Source: Agromyces sp. SYSU T00194 (lineage in GTDB: Bacteria; Actinomycetota; Actinomycetes; Actinomycetales; Microbacteriaceae). From it: DNA of 64,000 bases. The position numbers were made by a program, and so were the translations under genes. The stretch is from the NCBI RefSeq assembly GCF_040496035.1, contig NZ_JBEPJZ010000001.1:2046001-2110000 (forward strand), written 5' to 3'. Below, in pieces: positions 1-8,850 of this stretch (positions are counted from its first letter, which is position 1; the number at the start of each line of letters is the position of its first letter). A model generated the notes under the pieces. That model was given only the letters and a program-made list of their open reading frames with translations. It had not been told where the DNA came from and did not search any database.

Positions 1-132
1 GTCGAGCAGCACGTGGGATTCGCGCTGCGCTCCACGAACGACTACTACGTGCTGCAGTCGGGGCGCATCACGATGACCGGTGCGGGAGGTGCGGAGGCCA
101 TCGACAGCGTGCGGGAGGCCATGGCGATCTGA
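1..132 (+). CDS. urtE: Urea-type ABC transporter ATP-binding subunit, C-terminal fragment
   Basis: Only the last 43 residues lie in the window; the frame is open from base 1 to the TGA at 130-132. The segment begins VEQHVGFAL and continues with DYYVLQSGRI, the pattern seen at the end of LivF/UrtE ATPases just after the H-loop (the VEQ that follows the switch region, then a 'YVLxxGRI' strand). UrtE would be the second ATPase of the urea importer UrtABCDE, working at the inner face of the membrane. The urease operon only 3 kb downstream supports urea rather than branched-chain amino acids as substrate, but the fragment alone cannot separate UrtE from LivF. Confidence 0.55.
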   Translation, partial: VEQHVGFALRSTNDYYVLQSGRITMTGAGGAEAIDSVREAMAI

Positions 133-213
133 TCCACAGCGAATCGTCACGGCAACGCGTTGGAAACACTCGACCGGGACAATCCTCATGTCGGGGACGC
201 CCGGGAGGTCGGT

Positions 214-1911
214 GTGGATACGCTGCGCGTGAGGTCCGAGGGCCGTGCAGGTGACGCGCGCGCCGCCGCCGAGGACAGCCTCGAGGACTACGCCTTCCGG
301 TACGTGCCCCGTTCCTTCCGCCGCTGGAGCGCGCTGTCGGTCGGCGGCACGGCGCTCGGGTCGATCGCGTTCCTGGCCGACTTCTCGATCGGCGCCAGCA
401 TCGGGCTGGAGCACGGCACGACGAACGCGCTGCTCGGCATCCTGCTGGCATCCGTGATCATCTTCCTCGTCGGGTTCCCGGTCGCCTACTACGCGGCCCG
501 GTACAACCTCGACCTCGACCTCATCGCCCGCGGCTCGGGCTTCGGCTACTACGGCTCGATCATCACCACCGTCGTGTTCGCCGGGTTCACCTGCATCTTC
601 TTCGCGCTCGAGGGGGCGATCATGGCGCAGGGGCTCGAGGCGGCCGTGGGCATCCCCATGCCCATCGGCTACCTGATCTCCACGGTCGTCGTGATCCCGA
701 TCGTGATCTTCGGGATGCGCGCGCTCGAGCGACTGCAGTTCTGGACCACGCCGCTCTGGCTGGCATTGGCACTGCTGCCGCTCATCTGGATCGTCTTCAC
801 CCAGCCCGACGTGGTGACGGAGTTCATCGACTTCACCGGCGTCTCCGACGGCGAGGCGAGCTTCAGCGCCGTGGTCGCGAGCGCGGCCGTGTGCTTCGCA
901 CTGACGCCGCAGCTCGCGGAGCAGATCGACTACATCCGCGTGATGCCGCCGCGCACGCGGGCGAACGCGACGTCGTGGTGGACCTCGTTCGTGTTCAGCG
1001 GACCCGGCTGGGTCATCTTCAGCGGCACGAAGCAGGTCATCGGGCTCTTCCTCGCCGTCTACCTCGTGACGAAGGTGAACCCGTCGATCGGCGACCGCGC
1101 GGTCGAACCGGTCAAGCAGCTGCTCGGCATGTACCAGTCGCTGCTGCCCGACTGGGTGGCGCTCATCCTGGCGCTCATCCTCATCGTCATCGCGCAGGTG
1201 AAGATCAACGTCACCAACGCGTACTCGGGCTCGCTCGCCTGGTCGAACGTGTACACGCGCGTCAAGAAGCGCTACCCGGGCCGCACGGTCTTCGTGCTCT
1301 TCAACCTGGTCATCGCGCTCGGGCTCATGCTGCTCGGCGTCTTCAGCCTCATCTCGGTGGTACTGAGCCTCTACGCGAACGTCGTCATGGCATGGCTCGT
1401 GACGATCTCCGCCGACATCGTGGTCAACAAGCACCTGCTCCGCATCTCGCCGCGCTTCCCGGAGTTCCGGCGCGGCATGCTGCACGACTGGAACCCGGTG
1501 GGACTCGTCTCGGTCGGCCTGGCGTCGCTGCTCTCGCTGGCATGCTTCGCGGGAGCGTTCGGGCCGGCGATGCAGCCGTTCTCCGTGCTCATCGCGATCG
1601 GCGTCGCCGCGCTGGTCACGCCCCTGATGGCGCTCGCGACGCGCGGCCGGTTCTATCTCCGGCGCACCTCCGACGGCATCCCGAGCCCGATCCTCGATTC
1701 CGACGGCAACCCGTCGGGGGAGCGGCTGCGGTGCCACGTCACCGGTTACACTTTCGAGCGACCGGACATGCTCGCGTCGGCCGAACCCGGACCGCACGGC
1801 GAGGTGCAGTTCGTGTCGTCCCTGGCCCTGGCGCTCGACGAGTCCGACCGGTACGTCCTCCCGCCCGAGCCGGTCGCGACCGAACCGCGAACGAGGGGAG
1901 GGCGCACGTGA
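214..1911 (+). CDS. NCS1-family nucleobase:cation symporter (cytosine/purine/allantoin permease type)
   Basis: A predicted polytopic inner-membrane permease of about 565 residues with some twelve hydrophobic segments between residues ~40 and ~470, followed by a hydrophilic C-terminal tail of roughly 80 residues. The order of segments and the early motif DYAFRYVPRSFRRWS match nucleobase:cation symporter-1 proteins (CodB/PucI/FUR type), which import cytosine, uracil, allantoin, hydantoin or related N-rich compounds. I choose the GTG at 214 because a GGGAGG at 203-208 sits 5 nt before it; an in-frame TTG at 160 has no ribosome site. Its stop overlaps the next tetR start (GTGA). Proximity to urease suggests a nitrogen-salvage substrate, which is inference. 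Confidence 0.8.
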   Translation: MDTLRVRSEGRAGDARAAAEDSLEDYAFRYVPRSFRRWSALSVGGTALGSIAFLADFSIGASIGLEHGTTNALLGILLASVIIFLVGFPVAYYAARYNLDLDLIARGSGFGYYGSIITTVVFAGFTCIFFALEGAIMAQGLEAAVGIPMPIGYLISTVVVIPIVIFGMRALERLQFWTTPLWLALALLPLIWIVFTQPDVVTEFIDFTGVSDGEASFSAVVASAAVCFALTPQLAEQIDYIRVMPPRTRANATSWWTSFVFSGPGWVIFSGTKQVIGLFLAVYLVTKVNPSIGDRAVEPVKQLLGMYQSLLPDWVALILALILIVIAQVKINVTNAYSGSLAWSNVYTRVKKRYPGRTVFVLFNLVIALGLMLLGVFSLISVVLSLYANVVMAWLVTISADIVVNKHLLRISPRFPEFRRGMLHDWNPVGLVSVGLASLLSLACFAGAFGPAMQPFSVLIAIGVAALVTPLMALATRGRFYLRRTSDGIPSPILDSDGNPSGERLRCHVTGYTFERPDMLASAEPGPHGEVQFVSSLALALDESDRYVLPPEPVATEPRTRGGRT

Positions 1912-2477
1912 CGGAGGAATCCGACGACACGCGTTCGGCCATCCTCGCGAGCGCGGCGAAGCTGCTGCGCCAGAACACCTTCGAGGACGTCTCCTACCTC
2001 GAGCTCGCCGAGCTGGCGGAGGTCTCCGAGCGCACGATCTACCGGCGCTTCCCCACCCGGTCGCACCTGCTCGAGGCGCTCGGCCGGTGGATCGAGGAGG
2101 AGCACTTCCCCGTGGGGGAGTTCCGCACCGTCGACGGCTTCCGCGAGGCCGTCCGCGCACGCTTCCGGGCGTATGACGCCGAGCCGGCGTTCGCGTTCGT
2201 CGCCGCCCGGGGAGCAGCGCTCTCGCCGACCGGCGACGCCGCCGCCGCACCGATCACCGCGGCGATCGTGGCGATGCTCGACACCGCGGCGCCGAACCTC
2301 AACCGGCGCGACGCGCTGCGCGCGGCCGCGACCGCCCGCCACCTCGCGTCGCCCATGTTCTGGGCGCGCATGCGCTCCGGGTTCGACATGAGCGCCGACG
2401 AGACGTTCCGCGCGTTCGACACGGCGATGCGCCGGGTGCTCCCGGCGGCCCCTCGGTCGAGCCGGGCGACGCGATGA
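1908..2477 (+). CDS. TetR/AcrR-family regulator (first of a tandem pair)
   Basis: A 189-residue predicted transcription regulator. Residues ~10-60 form a TetR-type helix-turn-helix (AILASAAKLL ... YLELAELAEVSERTIYRRFPTRSHLLEAL), with the usual recognition helix ending in TIYRRF. The rest is helical and has no recognised ligand-binding family. It starts with GTG inside the stop of the NCS1 permease gene (GTGA) and its own stop overlaps the next tetR start (ATGA), so permease and both regulators are probably one translationally coupled transcript. The most likely role is local control of the permease operon. The inducer is unknown. Confidence 0.8.
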   Translation: MTEESDDTRSAILASAAKLLRQNTFEDVSYLELAELAEVSERTIYRRFPTRSHLLEALGRWIEEEHFPVGEFRTVDGFREAVRARFRAYDAEPAFAFVAARGAALSPTGDAAAAPITAAIVAMLDTAAPNLNRRDALRAAATARHLASPMFWARMRSGFDMSADETFRAFDTAMRRVLPAAPRSSRATR

Positions 2478-3046
2478 CCACGTCGGCACCCGAGCTCTCG
2501 GGGACCCAGGCGTCGATCCTCGCGGCCTACGCCGAACTCATCGAGGAGGTCGGCACCGACGACGTGTCGTTCCGCCTCATCGCGCTGCGCGCCGGCGTGG
2601 GGGAGCGCACCGTCTTCCGTCACTACCCGACCCGCGTCGACCTCCTGCTGGCGACCTCGGCCTGGATCGAGGCGACGATCTTCACCCGTCAGGACTCCGA
2701 GTCGATCTTCGACGTGCCCATCGCCATCCGCGAGGCGGTCGAGGCGTACGACCGGCGTCCGGAGCTCGCCCACGTCGTCGCCGAGTCGGCGATGCGCGGC
2801 GTGAACGGCGCCGAACCGGCCCCGCAGCGGTCGCACTTCGACGCGATGCTGCGACGCGAGGTCCCGTCGCTCGACGACGGCGAGCGTCGGGACATCGTCG
2901 CGGCGCTCTGCCACCTCGACTCGTCCGCGACGTGGGTGACCATGCGGCGCGAGTTCGGCATGAGCGGCCGCGACATCGCCGACGCGGCGACCTGGGCGGC
3001 CGAGGCCGTCCTCGACCCGATCCGCGACCTGGGGGGCGCGGCCTAG
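2474..3046 (+). CDS. TetR/AcrR-family regulator (second of a tandem pair)
   Basis: A 190-residue TetR-like protein with N-terminal HTH (ILAAYAELIEEVGTDDVSFR ... GVGERTVFRHYPTR). It resembles its upstream neighbour over the whole length: both end in a region with R-x-F-x-MS followed by an amphipathic helix (FDMSADETF versus FGMSGRDIA), which suggests a local gene duplication. It overlaps the upstream gene by four bases and converges with the nickel transporter gene 22 bp downstream. Two paralogous TetR proteins made from one message could form heterodimers, but nothing in the sequence proves this. Confidence 0.8.
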   Translation: MTTSAPELSGTQASILAAYAELIEEVGTDDVSFRLIALRAGVGERTVFRHYPTRVDLLLATSAWIEATIFTRQDSESIFDVPIAIREAVEAYDRRPELAHVVAESAMRGVNGAEPAPQRSHFDAMLRREVPSLDDGERRDIVAALCHLDSSATWVTMRREFGMSGRDIADAATWAAEAVLDPIRDLGGAA

Positions 3047-3068
3047 GGCCGCTCGCCGTCGATCGGGA

Positions 3069-4097
3069 TCAGGCCGGCGCCGACGCGCGCTCCTGCGCGC
3101 GCGTGGCGAGCCACCCCGCGAGCCAGGCGAGCACGACGGTGCCGACGATGATCGGCCCGAACCAGTCGAGGTCGGTCGCCGCCACCGCCACCACCGGCGC
3201 CCAGCGCACGCCGAGCGCGCCGACGAGCACGCCGCACAGCCCCACCGTGCCGACCACGACCGCCACCGCGACCGAGATCGAGAGCAGCGCGGCGTTGTAC
3301 CGGCGTCGTCGCTCGGGCCGGTCGGCCGACCAGCGGTAGATCCCGGCCGTGACGACGCTGTTGAGCCCGTCGCACATGACCATGCCCCCGGTGAACAGCA
3401 GGGGCAGCACCATGGCCGCGTACCAGGGCAGCACCACGCCCGCGCCGCCCGCCAGCAGCAGCAGGGTGATCGACGACGCCGTGTCGAAGCCGAGGCCGAA
3501 CAGCAGGCCGACGACGAACATCTTCCAGGGCGCGTCGAGCGTCGCCGAGGTCCGCGCGATCAGTCGCGAGACGGGGCCTGCGGCGACCGGTCGGTCGTCC
3601 CGGCCGTGGGCGGCCGGGTCGGCATGCCGGGGGGACCCCCGGAACAGGCCAGCGAGGATGACGAGGTTCGTCGCCGCCATCGCCAGCAGGAACACGCTCG
3701 AGACGGTCGGCCCCCAGACGCCGGCGACCGATGCCAGGGGCGAGTCGTCCACCCCGATCTGCGACGTGAGCGCACCGAGGCCGGCGGTGACGAGCCCGAC
3801 CGCGACGAGCACCACCGTCGAGTGGCCGAGCGCGAACCAGAGGCCCACGCCGGCCGGATCGCGGCCGTCGGCGACGAGCTTCCGGCTCGTGTTGTCGATC
3901 GCGGCGATGTGGTCGGCATCGAACGCGTGCCGCATGCCGAGCACGAATGCCGTGGTCGCGAGGCCGATGCCGAACGCGGCCGTGCCGGCCCGCGCGTCCG
4001 CGGGCAGCACGACCGCCGCGAACAGGGCCCACCCGACGACCGGCAGCCCGATGACCACGAACAGGGTGGCGCGCGCCGCCGGGGTGAGCCTGCTCAC
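3069..4097 (-). CDS. nicT: NiCoT-family nickel/cobalt permease (HoxN/NixA type), urease-linked
   Basis: A 342-residue membrane protein with about eight hydrophobic segments. The diagnostic NiCoT signature RHAFDADHIAAIDN is at residues ~56-69 in the second membrane helix; its His and Asp residues bind Ni2+ or Co2+. A second conserved block, LFGLGFDTASSI, lies near residue 195. The gene starts with a GTG that overlaps the ureD stop (GTGA), so it is the last gene of the urease operon. This makes Ni2+ import for the urease active site the probable role. The central loop (residues ~150-180) is hydrophilic and rich in Arg, Asp and His. Confidence 0.9.
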   Translation of the reverse strand: MSRLTPAARATLFVVIGLPVVGWALFAAVVLPADARAGTAAFGIGLATTAFVLGMRHAFDADHIAAIDNTSRKLVADGRDPAGVGLWFALGHSTVVLVAVGLVTAGLGALTSQIGVDDSPLASVAGVWGPTVSSVFLLAMAATNLVILAGLFRGSPRHADPAAHGRDDRPVAAGPVSRLIARTSATLDAPWKMFVVGLLFGLGFDTASSITLLLLAGGAGVVLPWYAAMVLPLLFTGGMVMCDGLNSVVTAGIYRWSADRPERRRRYNAALLSISVAVAVVVGTVGLCGVLVGALGVRWAPVVAVAATDLDWFGPIIVGTVVLAWLAGWLATRAQERASAPA

Positions 4098-4852
4098 GCG
4101 AGGCTCCGGGCCCGGTCGGGTCGCTCGGCCGGCGGTGTCGGGGAAGACGCGTGCGGCGGCGCGACGCGCACCAGTCCCGCGAGCGGGCTCTCGTGCGCCG
4201 CCTCGCCGAGGTGGCGCAGCAGCGTGCCCCCGCGCTCGAGGTCGAGCCTGGTCGCGCCGGCGACGTCGTCGACGGGTGCGCGGTCGCCGAGCGCGAGGAT
4301 CCCGTCCATGACGCGGTGGTGCCCGAGGATGCCGGGGACCGGGTCGCTGCCGGAGACGTCGAGCGTCTCGTGCAGCAGGGGCCCCGTGCCGTCGGAGGCA
4401 TCCGTGGTCGACCGGAGCCGACCGCCGCGCTCGCCGGCGCGGCCCAGCACCAGGGTCTCCCGGCAGGTGGCCGATGCCCCCGGGCCGAGCACGATCGTGA
4501 GGGAGCGCCGGAGGTCGCCGGCGTCGGTGACGACGGTGGGCAGCCCGTCCCAGGCCACGTGCGCGTCGGCGGCGAGCTCGATGCGGGCGTGCCAGCCCGA
4601 CGGCTCGCCCGCACCGTCGCGCCCGTAGACGACGAGCCCGCCGATGTCGACGAGGGTGAGCGTGCAGCCCGGCCCGACCGCGATGCGCATGCGCACCTCG
4701 TCGCCGGGCAGCAGCATGGCCCGGCCCGCGACGAGTGCGACCTCGGCGGCCCGCCCACGGCGGCGCACCAGTCGCGGCACCACGAGCTCGCCCGAGAGGG
4801 CGCACGACACCTCGTCGCCGCGGGGCGCGACGTCGACGACGGTGGGCCTCAC
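4094..4852 (-). CDS. ureD: Urease accessory protein UreD (UreH)
   Basis: A 252-residue cytosolic accessory protein. UreD binds the apo-urease UreABC complex and, with UreF and UreG, delivers nickel and CO2 to the active site. Sequence features of UreD are the [11 protein letters not shown] strand, the [13 protein letters not shown] block and the [14 protein letters not shown] stretch around residues 130-145. It starts with GTG within the ureG stop (GTGA) and ends inside the start of nicT, so it is tightly coupled on both sides. The protein is somewhat short compared with UreD of enterobacteria (about 270 residues). The C-terminus after residue ~235 is Pro/Arg-rich and probably disordered. Confidence 0.88.
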   Translation of the reverse strand: MRPTVVDVAPRGDEVSCALSGELVVPRLVRRRGRAAEVALVAGRAMLLPGDEVRMRIAVGPGCTLTLVDIGGLVVYGRDGAGEPSGWHARIELAADAHVAWDGLPTVVTDAGDLRRSLTIVLGPGASATCRETLVLGRAGERGGRLRSTTDASDGTGPLLHETLDVSGSDPVPGILGHHRVMDGILALGDRAPVDDVAGATRLDLERGGTLLRHLGEAAHESPLAGLVRVAPPHASSPTPPAERPDRARSLA

Positions 4853-5661
4853 GGGTGCGCGTGCTCCGCGTGGTCGTGCTCCGCATGCTCGTGGGTCGCG
4901 TGGTCGTGCGGGGCGGCACCCGCGTGCGCGTGGTCGTCCTCGCCGCCCTCATGGGTGTGCAGGTAGCCGGTGCCGTCCTCGTCCGCGTGGAAGTGGGGCG
5001 CCATGGGGCCCGGGTCCTGCGGCACGTGGGAGCCCGCGCGGTGCGCGGCGAGCACCGACAGCACCCACGCGCGCAGCGCGGCCACCGAAACCTCGTCGGT
5101 GCGCGAGAGGGCGAGCACGGGGCGTCCGTCGCGCGCCTCGGTCGCGTCGGCCACCATCTGCGGCACGTCGACGCCCACGTACGGCGCGAGGTCGGTCTTG
5201 TTGACGACCAGCAGGTCGGCGCGGCCGATGCCCGGGCCGCCCTTGCGGGCGACGTCGCCGCCGCCGGCCACGTCGAGCACGAAGATCTGCGCGTCGACGA
5301 GCGCGGGGGAGAAGGTGGCGGTGAGGTTGTCGCCGCCCGACTCGATCACGACGAGGTCGAGCGGGTCGAAGGTGCGCTCGAGGTCCTCGGCGGCCAGGAG
5401 GTTCGCGGTGACGTCGTCGCGGATCGCGGTGTGCGGGCAGGCGCCCGTCTCGACCGCGATGATGCGCTCGGGCGCCAGCACCCCCGCGGAGCGCAGGAAC
5501 CGGGCATCCTCGTCGGTGTAGATGTCGTTGGTGATGACCCCGATGCGGATCTCGTCGGCGAGGGCGCGGCAGACGGTCGCGATGAGCGACGACTTGCCGG
5601 TGCCGACCGGGCCGGCGACGCCGAGGCGCAGGGCGCGGGGGGTGGACGGGTTCTCAGGCAC
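4849..5661 (-). CDS. ureG: Urease accessory GTPase UreG with a C-terminal His-rich tail
   Basis: A 270-residue SIMIBI-class GTPase that powers nickel insertion into urease. The P-loop GPVGTGKSS is at residues 17-25, the nickel-binding CPH motif at 75-77 (ETGACPH), an E-S-G-G-D-N block follows near 110, and the G4 motif NKTD lies near 155. UreG proteins are usually about 205 residues. Here an extra tail of about 50 residues (from ~220) holds some 14 His among Asp, Glu and Ala. Such His-rich stretches store or hand over Ni2+; in other species they sit on UreE or at the UreG N-terminus. The start is GTG with AGGAGG upstream and overlaps the ureF end by 8 nt. Confidence 0.93.
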   Translation of the reverse strand: MPENPSTPRALRLGVAGPVGTGKSSLIATVCRALADEIRIGVITNDIYTDEDARFLRSAGVLAPERIIAVETGACPHTAIRDDVTANLLAAEDLERTFDPLDLVVIESGGDNLTATFSPALVDAQIFVLDVAGGGDVARKGGPGIGRADLLVVNKTDLAPYVGVDVPQMVADATEARDGRPVLALSRTDEVSVAALRAWVLSVLAAHRAGSHVPQDPGPMAPHFHADEDGTGYLHTHEGGEDDHAHAGAAPHDHATHEHAEHDHAEHAHP

Positions 5662-6328
5662 GGAAGAGCCTCCTGGTGGATCGGGCGTGGGCCTCGGCCC
5701 ACGCTTCGGACTGCGGCGCGCTGGGCGCCGGGATCTGGGCCGGTGCGGTGATCTCCGCGATCGCGGCGAGGTCGGGCTCGACCGCCGCGCACCGCTCGAC
5801 CACGAGCGACACCAGGTCGAGCGGGTCGCGTGGCTCGAGCTTCAGCACCGCCGCCGCGGCGGCCTGCAGGTCCTCGTAGACGACGAGGCGTGCGAGCTCC
5901 ATCGGCGGCAGCTCGAGCCCCGCCGCGATGACCCCGAGCACCGACGGCCGCGGGGGCGGGGTGCGGCGCTCGCGCCAGGCGGCGATGACCGCGTCGCCGG
6001 GGAGCAGCTCCCCGCCGACGCGGAGGTAGCCGCGTGCGAGCACCCGGGCCGCGTCGCGCTGCGCACGGCTCGGCGTGCGGGCCGCCCACGCGGCCTCGAC
6101 GGCGTCCAGGTCGCCGTCGGCGAGTCGCACGTGGCGGGCGACCACGGCGGTGCCCGCCTCGACGAGCGCCGTGGTCGCGGCGCGGCTGCGGAGCAGGGCG
6201 GGCAGGTCGGCCGGCGCCAGGCCGGCCACGAGCGCGGGCTCGACGCCCGCCGAGTGGGCGTGGCCGCCCGACGGGAGCCGGGCGTCGGCCAGGAGCATGG
6301 CGGCCGTGGACGGTGCGAGCTGCGGCAT
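5654..6328 (-). CDS. ureF: Urease accessory protein UreF
   Basis: A 224-residue helical accessory protein that bridges UreD and UreG in the urease activation complex and acts as the fidelity or GTPase-coupling factor. The N-terminal block [24 protein letters not shown] (read in two parts: [15 protein letters not shown] and [10 protein letters not shown]) is the UreF signature, and the conserved alpha-helical repeats follow. The ATG start overlaps the ureC stop (ATGA), and its stop lies within the ureG start. Length is typical for actinobacterial UreF. No UreE gene is found between ureC and ureF, where it is located in many other operons. Confidence 0.9.
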   Translation of the reverse strand: MPQLAPSTAAMLLADARLPSGGHAHSAGVEPALVAGLAPADLPALLRSRAATTALVEAGTAVVARHVRLADGDLDAVEAAWAARTPSRAQRDAARVLARGYLRVGGELLPGDAVIAAWRERRTPPPRPSVLGVIAAGLELPPMELARLVVYEDLQAAAAAVLKLEPRDPLDLVSLVVERCAAVEPDLAAIAEITAPAQIPAPSAPQSEAWAEAHARSTRRLFRA

Positions 6329-8031
6329 CAGAAGAGCTGGTAGAGCTGCGCGAGCGGCAGGGTCGCGGCCGGTGCGGGCTCCACGAGCTCGCCGTCGATC
6401 GAGATGTCGAAGGTGTCGGGGCGGATGTCGATCCGGGGCAGGGCGTCGTTGTTGCGCATGTCGGCCTTGCCGACGTCACGGGTCGGGCGCAGCGGCAGCA
6501 GCCGGCGGCGGAGCCCGAGGCGCGCCTCGATGCCCGCGTCGAGCGCGGCCGGCGCGACGAACGACACCGAGAGCGGGCCGCCGATCGCGTCGAGGAACGC
6601 CGGGCGCATGAGCACGGGCTGCGGCGTCGGGATCGAGGCGTTCGGGTCGCCGAGGGCGCCCCACACGAGCCCGCCGCCCTTGATCACGACGCTCGGGCGG
6701 AAGCCGAAGAACTTCGGGTCCCACAGGGCGAGGTCGGCGAGCTTGCCCACCTCGATCGACCCGACCTCGCCGTCGATGCCATGGGCGATCGCGGGATTCA
6801 CGGTGTACTTGGCGACGTATCGCCGGGCGCGCTCGTTGTCGGCCGGCAGCCCGCCGCCGAGGGCCCCGCGCCGGTGCTTCATCACGTGGGCGACCTGCCA
6901 GGTGCGCGTGACCACCTCGCCGATGCGGCCCATCGCCTGCGCATCGGAGGACGTGATCGAGATCGCGCCCATGTCGTGCAGGATGTCCTCGGCCGCGATG
7001 GTCGTCGCCCGGATGCGGGACTCGGCGAACGCGAGGTCCTCGGGCACGCCGGGGTTCAGGTGGTGGCAGACCATCAGCATGTCGAGGTGCTCGGCGACCG
7101 TGTTGACCGTGTGCGGCAGCGTGGGGTTCGTCGATCCGGGGATGACGTAGGGGAGCCCCGCGATCGAGAGGATGTCGGGGGCGTGACCGCCGCCCGCGCC
7201 CTCGACGTGGAACGCGTGGATGCTGCGCCCGGCCATCGCCGCGATGCTCGACTCGACGAAGCCGGCCTCGTTCAGCGAGTCGCTGTGCAGCGCGACCTGC
7301 AGCCCCCACTCCTCGGCGGCCGTGAGGCTCGCGTCGATCGCCGCGGGCGTCGAGCCCCAGTCCTCGTGCACCTTGTAGCCCGCGGCGCCCGCGAGCGCCT
7401 GCTCCTCGAACGCCGCGCGCGAGACCGTGTTGCCCTTGCCGAGCAGCAGCACGTTCACGGGCAGGTGGTCCATCGAGCGGTGCATCTGCTCGAGGTGCCA
7501 CGCGCCCGGCGTCACCGTGGTGGCCTTCGACCCCTCCGACGGGCCGGTGCCGCCGCCGACGACGGTGGTGATGCCGGTCGCCAGCGCCTCGTGGATCTGC
7601 GAGGGGGAGAGCAGGTGCACGTGCGAGTCGATGGCGCCCGCGGTGAGGATCTTGCCCTCGCCGGAGATCACGTCGGTCGACGGGCCGATGACGAGTGCCG
7701 CGTCGACCCCGTCGGCGATGTCGGGGTTGCCCGCGCGGCCGATGCCGGCGATGCGGCCGTCGCGGATGCCCACGTCGGCGCGCACGACGCCCCACCAGTC
7801 GAGGATGATCGCATTGGTGATCACCGAGTCGAGCGCGCCGTCGGCACGTGAGACGGTGCTCTGCGCCATGGACTCGCGGATCGACTTGCCGCCGCCGAAC
7901 ACGGCCTCCTCGCCGCCGACCGTGAGGTCGTCCTCGAGCTCGATCCAGAGGTCGGTGTCGCCGAGCCGCACCTGGTCGCCCGTGGTCGGGCCGTAGATCG
8001 CGGCGTAGCGTTCGCGGTCGATGTGCACCAT
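6328..8031 (-). CDS. ureC: Urease alpha subunit UreC (catalytic)
   Basis: A 567-residue amidohydrolase subunit that hydrolyses urea to ammonia and carbamate at a di-nickel centre. All active-site residues are visible: the HVH metal ligands at 137-139, the Lys to be carbamylated at 220 (GYKVHEDWG), further His ligands at 249 and 275, the mobile-flap Cys-His at 322-323 (MVCHHL) and the Asp ligand at 363 (SSDAQAMGR). Length and order match family members such as Klebsiella UreC, so the enzyme should be active. It overlaps ureB (ATGA) upstream and ureF (ATGA) downstream, in an operon led by ureA. Confidence 0.97.
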   Translation of the reverse strand: MVHIDRERYAAIYGPTTGDQVRLGDTDLWIELEDDLTVGGEEAVFGGGKSIRESMAQSTVSRADGALDSVITNAIILDWWGVVRADVGIRDGRIAGIGRAGNPDIADGVDAALVIGPSTDVISGEGKILTAGAIDSHVHLLSPSQIHEALATGITTVVGGGTGPSEGSKATTVTPGAWHLEQMHRSMDHLPVNVLLLGKGNTVSRAAFEEQALAGAAGYKVHEDWGSTPAAIDASLTAAEEWGLQVALHSDSLNEAGFVESSIAAMAGRSIHAFHVEGAGGGHAPDILSIAGLPYVIPGSTNPTLPHTVNTVAEHLDMLMVCHHLNPGVPEDLAFAESRIRATTIAAEDILHDMGAISITSSDAQAMGRIGEVVTRTWQVAHVMKHRRGALGGGLPADNERARRYVAKYTVNPAIAHGIDGEVGSIEVGKLADLALWDPKFFGFRPSVVIKGGGLVWGALGDPNASIPTPQPVLMRPAFLDAIGGPLSVSFVAPAALDAGIEARLGLRRRLLPLRPTRDVGKADMRNNDALPRIDIRPDTFDISIDGELVEPAPAATLPLAQLYQLF

Positions 8032-8366
8032 CAGTGCTCCTCCCCGTTCGGTCGCACCTGGATGCCCGGGACGAGCCGCCGGCCGCGCAGCGCGACCGCC
8101 CCGACCCGCTTCGACACGCCGGGCTCGAAGCGCTCCGAGGTGCCCGACGGGATGTCGAGCCGGAAGCCCGCGGCCGCCGCGCGGTCGAACTGCAGCGCGG
8201 CGTTCGTGTCGGGCAGGTGGATGTGCGAGCCGATCTGCACCGGGCGGTCGCCGGCGTTCAGGATCACCAGCTCGAGTCGCTCGGCCTCGGTGCGGTCGGC
8301 GTTCAGCTCGATGGTGCCGGGGCGCACGCGGATGGCGCCAGGGCCGGATGCTGCGGATGACGACAC
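8031..8366 (-). CDS. ureB: Urease beta subunit UreB
   Basis: A 111-residue small structural urease subunit. The order of conserved blocks is that of Ure[11 protein letters not shown] near residue 17, the [17 protein letters not shown] block around 40-55, then [16 protein letters not shown] and the C-terminal GxRxVPGIQ. UreB surrounds and stabilises UreC within the (ABC)3 trimer. It begins with GTG at 8364-8366 preceded by a GAGGAG, 10 nt after the ureA stop, and its stop overlaps ureC. UreA and UreB are separate genes here, unlike the fused form of Helicobacter. Confidence 0.95.
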   Translation of the reverse strand: MSSSAASGPGAIRVRPGTIELNADRTEAERLELVILNAGDRPVQIGSHIHLPDTNAALQFDRAAAAGFRLDIPSGTSERFEPGVSKRVGAVALRGRRLVPGIQVRPNGEEH

Positions 8367-8376
8367 GTTCGGCTCC

Positions 8377-8679
8377 TCAGTCGATCGGGTGGTGGAGGGT
8401 CACGAGCTTGCGCCCGTCGGGGAACGTCGCCTCGACCTGCACGTCGGCGAGCATCTCGGCGACCCCGTCCATCACGTCGTCTCGCGTCAGCACGGCGCGC
8501 CCGTCGTCCATGAGCTGGGCGACGTCGGCACCGTCTCGGGCGCGCTCGATGACCCACGTCGACAGCAGGGCGACAGCCTCGGGATGGTTGAGCTTCACGC
8601 CGCGTTCGCGCCGGTCGCGTGCCACCATTCCGGCAACGGCGAGCAACAGCTTCTCCGTGTCCGCGGGCGAGAGATGCAT
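8377..8679 (-). CDS. ureA: Urease gamma subunit UreA
   Basis: A 100-residue gamma subunit beginning [20 protein letters not shown], the canonical UreA start, with conserved [11 protein letters not shown] and [10 protein letters not shown] blocks. I place the start at 8677-8679 because a strong GGAGGGG ribosome site lies 4 nt upstream; the frame stays open further upstream but those extra residues match no UreA. UreA is the first gene of ureABCFGD-nicT on the minus strand. The promoter must lie in the 171 bp between this start and the broken acyl-CoA ligase gene. Confidence 0.95.
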   Translation of the reverse strand: MHLSPADTEKLLLAVAGMVARDRRERGVKLNHPEAVALLSTWVIERARDGADVAQLMDDGRAVLTRDDVMDGVAEMLADVQVEATFPDGRKLVTLHHPID

Positions 8680-8703
8680 CCGTCCCCTCCGACTTCGTTC
8701 AAG

Positions 8704-8717
8704 GGCGGAATTCCGCC
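8704..8717. promoter_or_regulatory. Perfect 14-bp palindrome in the ureA leader
   Basis: GGCGGAATTCCGCC is fully self-complementary and starts 25 bp upstream of the ureA start codon. It is a candidate operator for a dimeric regulator or a small hairpin in the urease leader RNA. No matching regulator can be named from the sequence, and the remaining 130 bp to the next gene show no other clear element. Confidence 0.35.
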
Positions 8718-8850
8718 GCCGAACCTCAGTCTCACGCATCCCCGGCCGGCCGATGGCCGTTCGCACACGCGTGTAACAGGATCGACATATCGTGGCAATC
8801 GGGGCCGGGGATCGAGGGCTCGTGGCAGTGTCCTGACACCGCGCGTCGGG

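Noticed and set aside
160..213. TTG start for the NCS1 permease at 160
   Set aside because: No Shine-Dalgarno site; the GTG at 214 has GGGAGG at ideal spacing.
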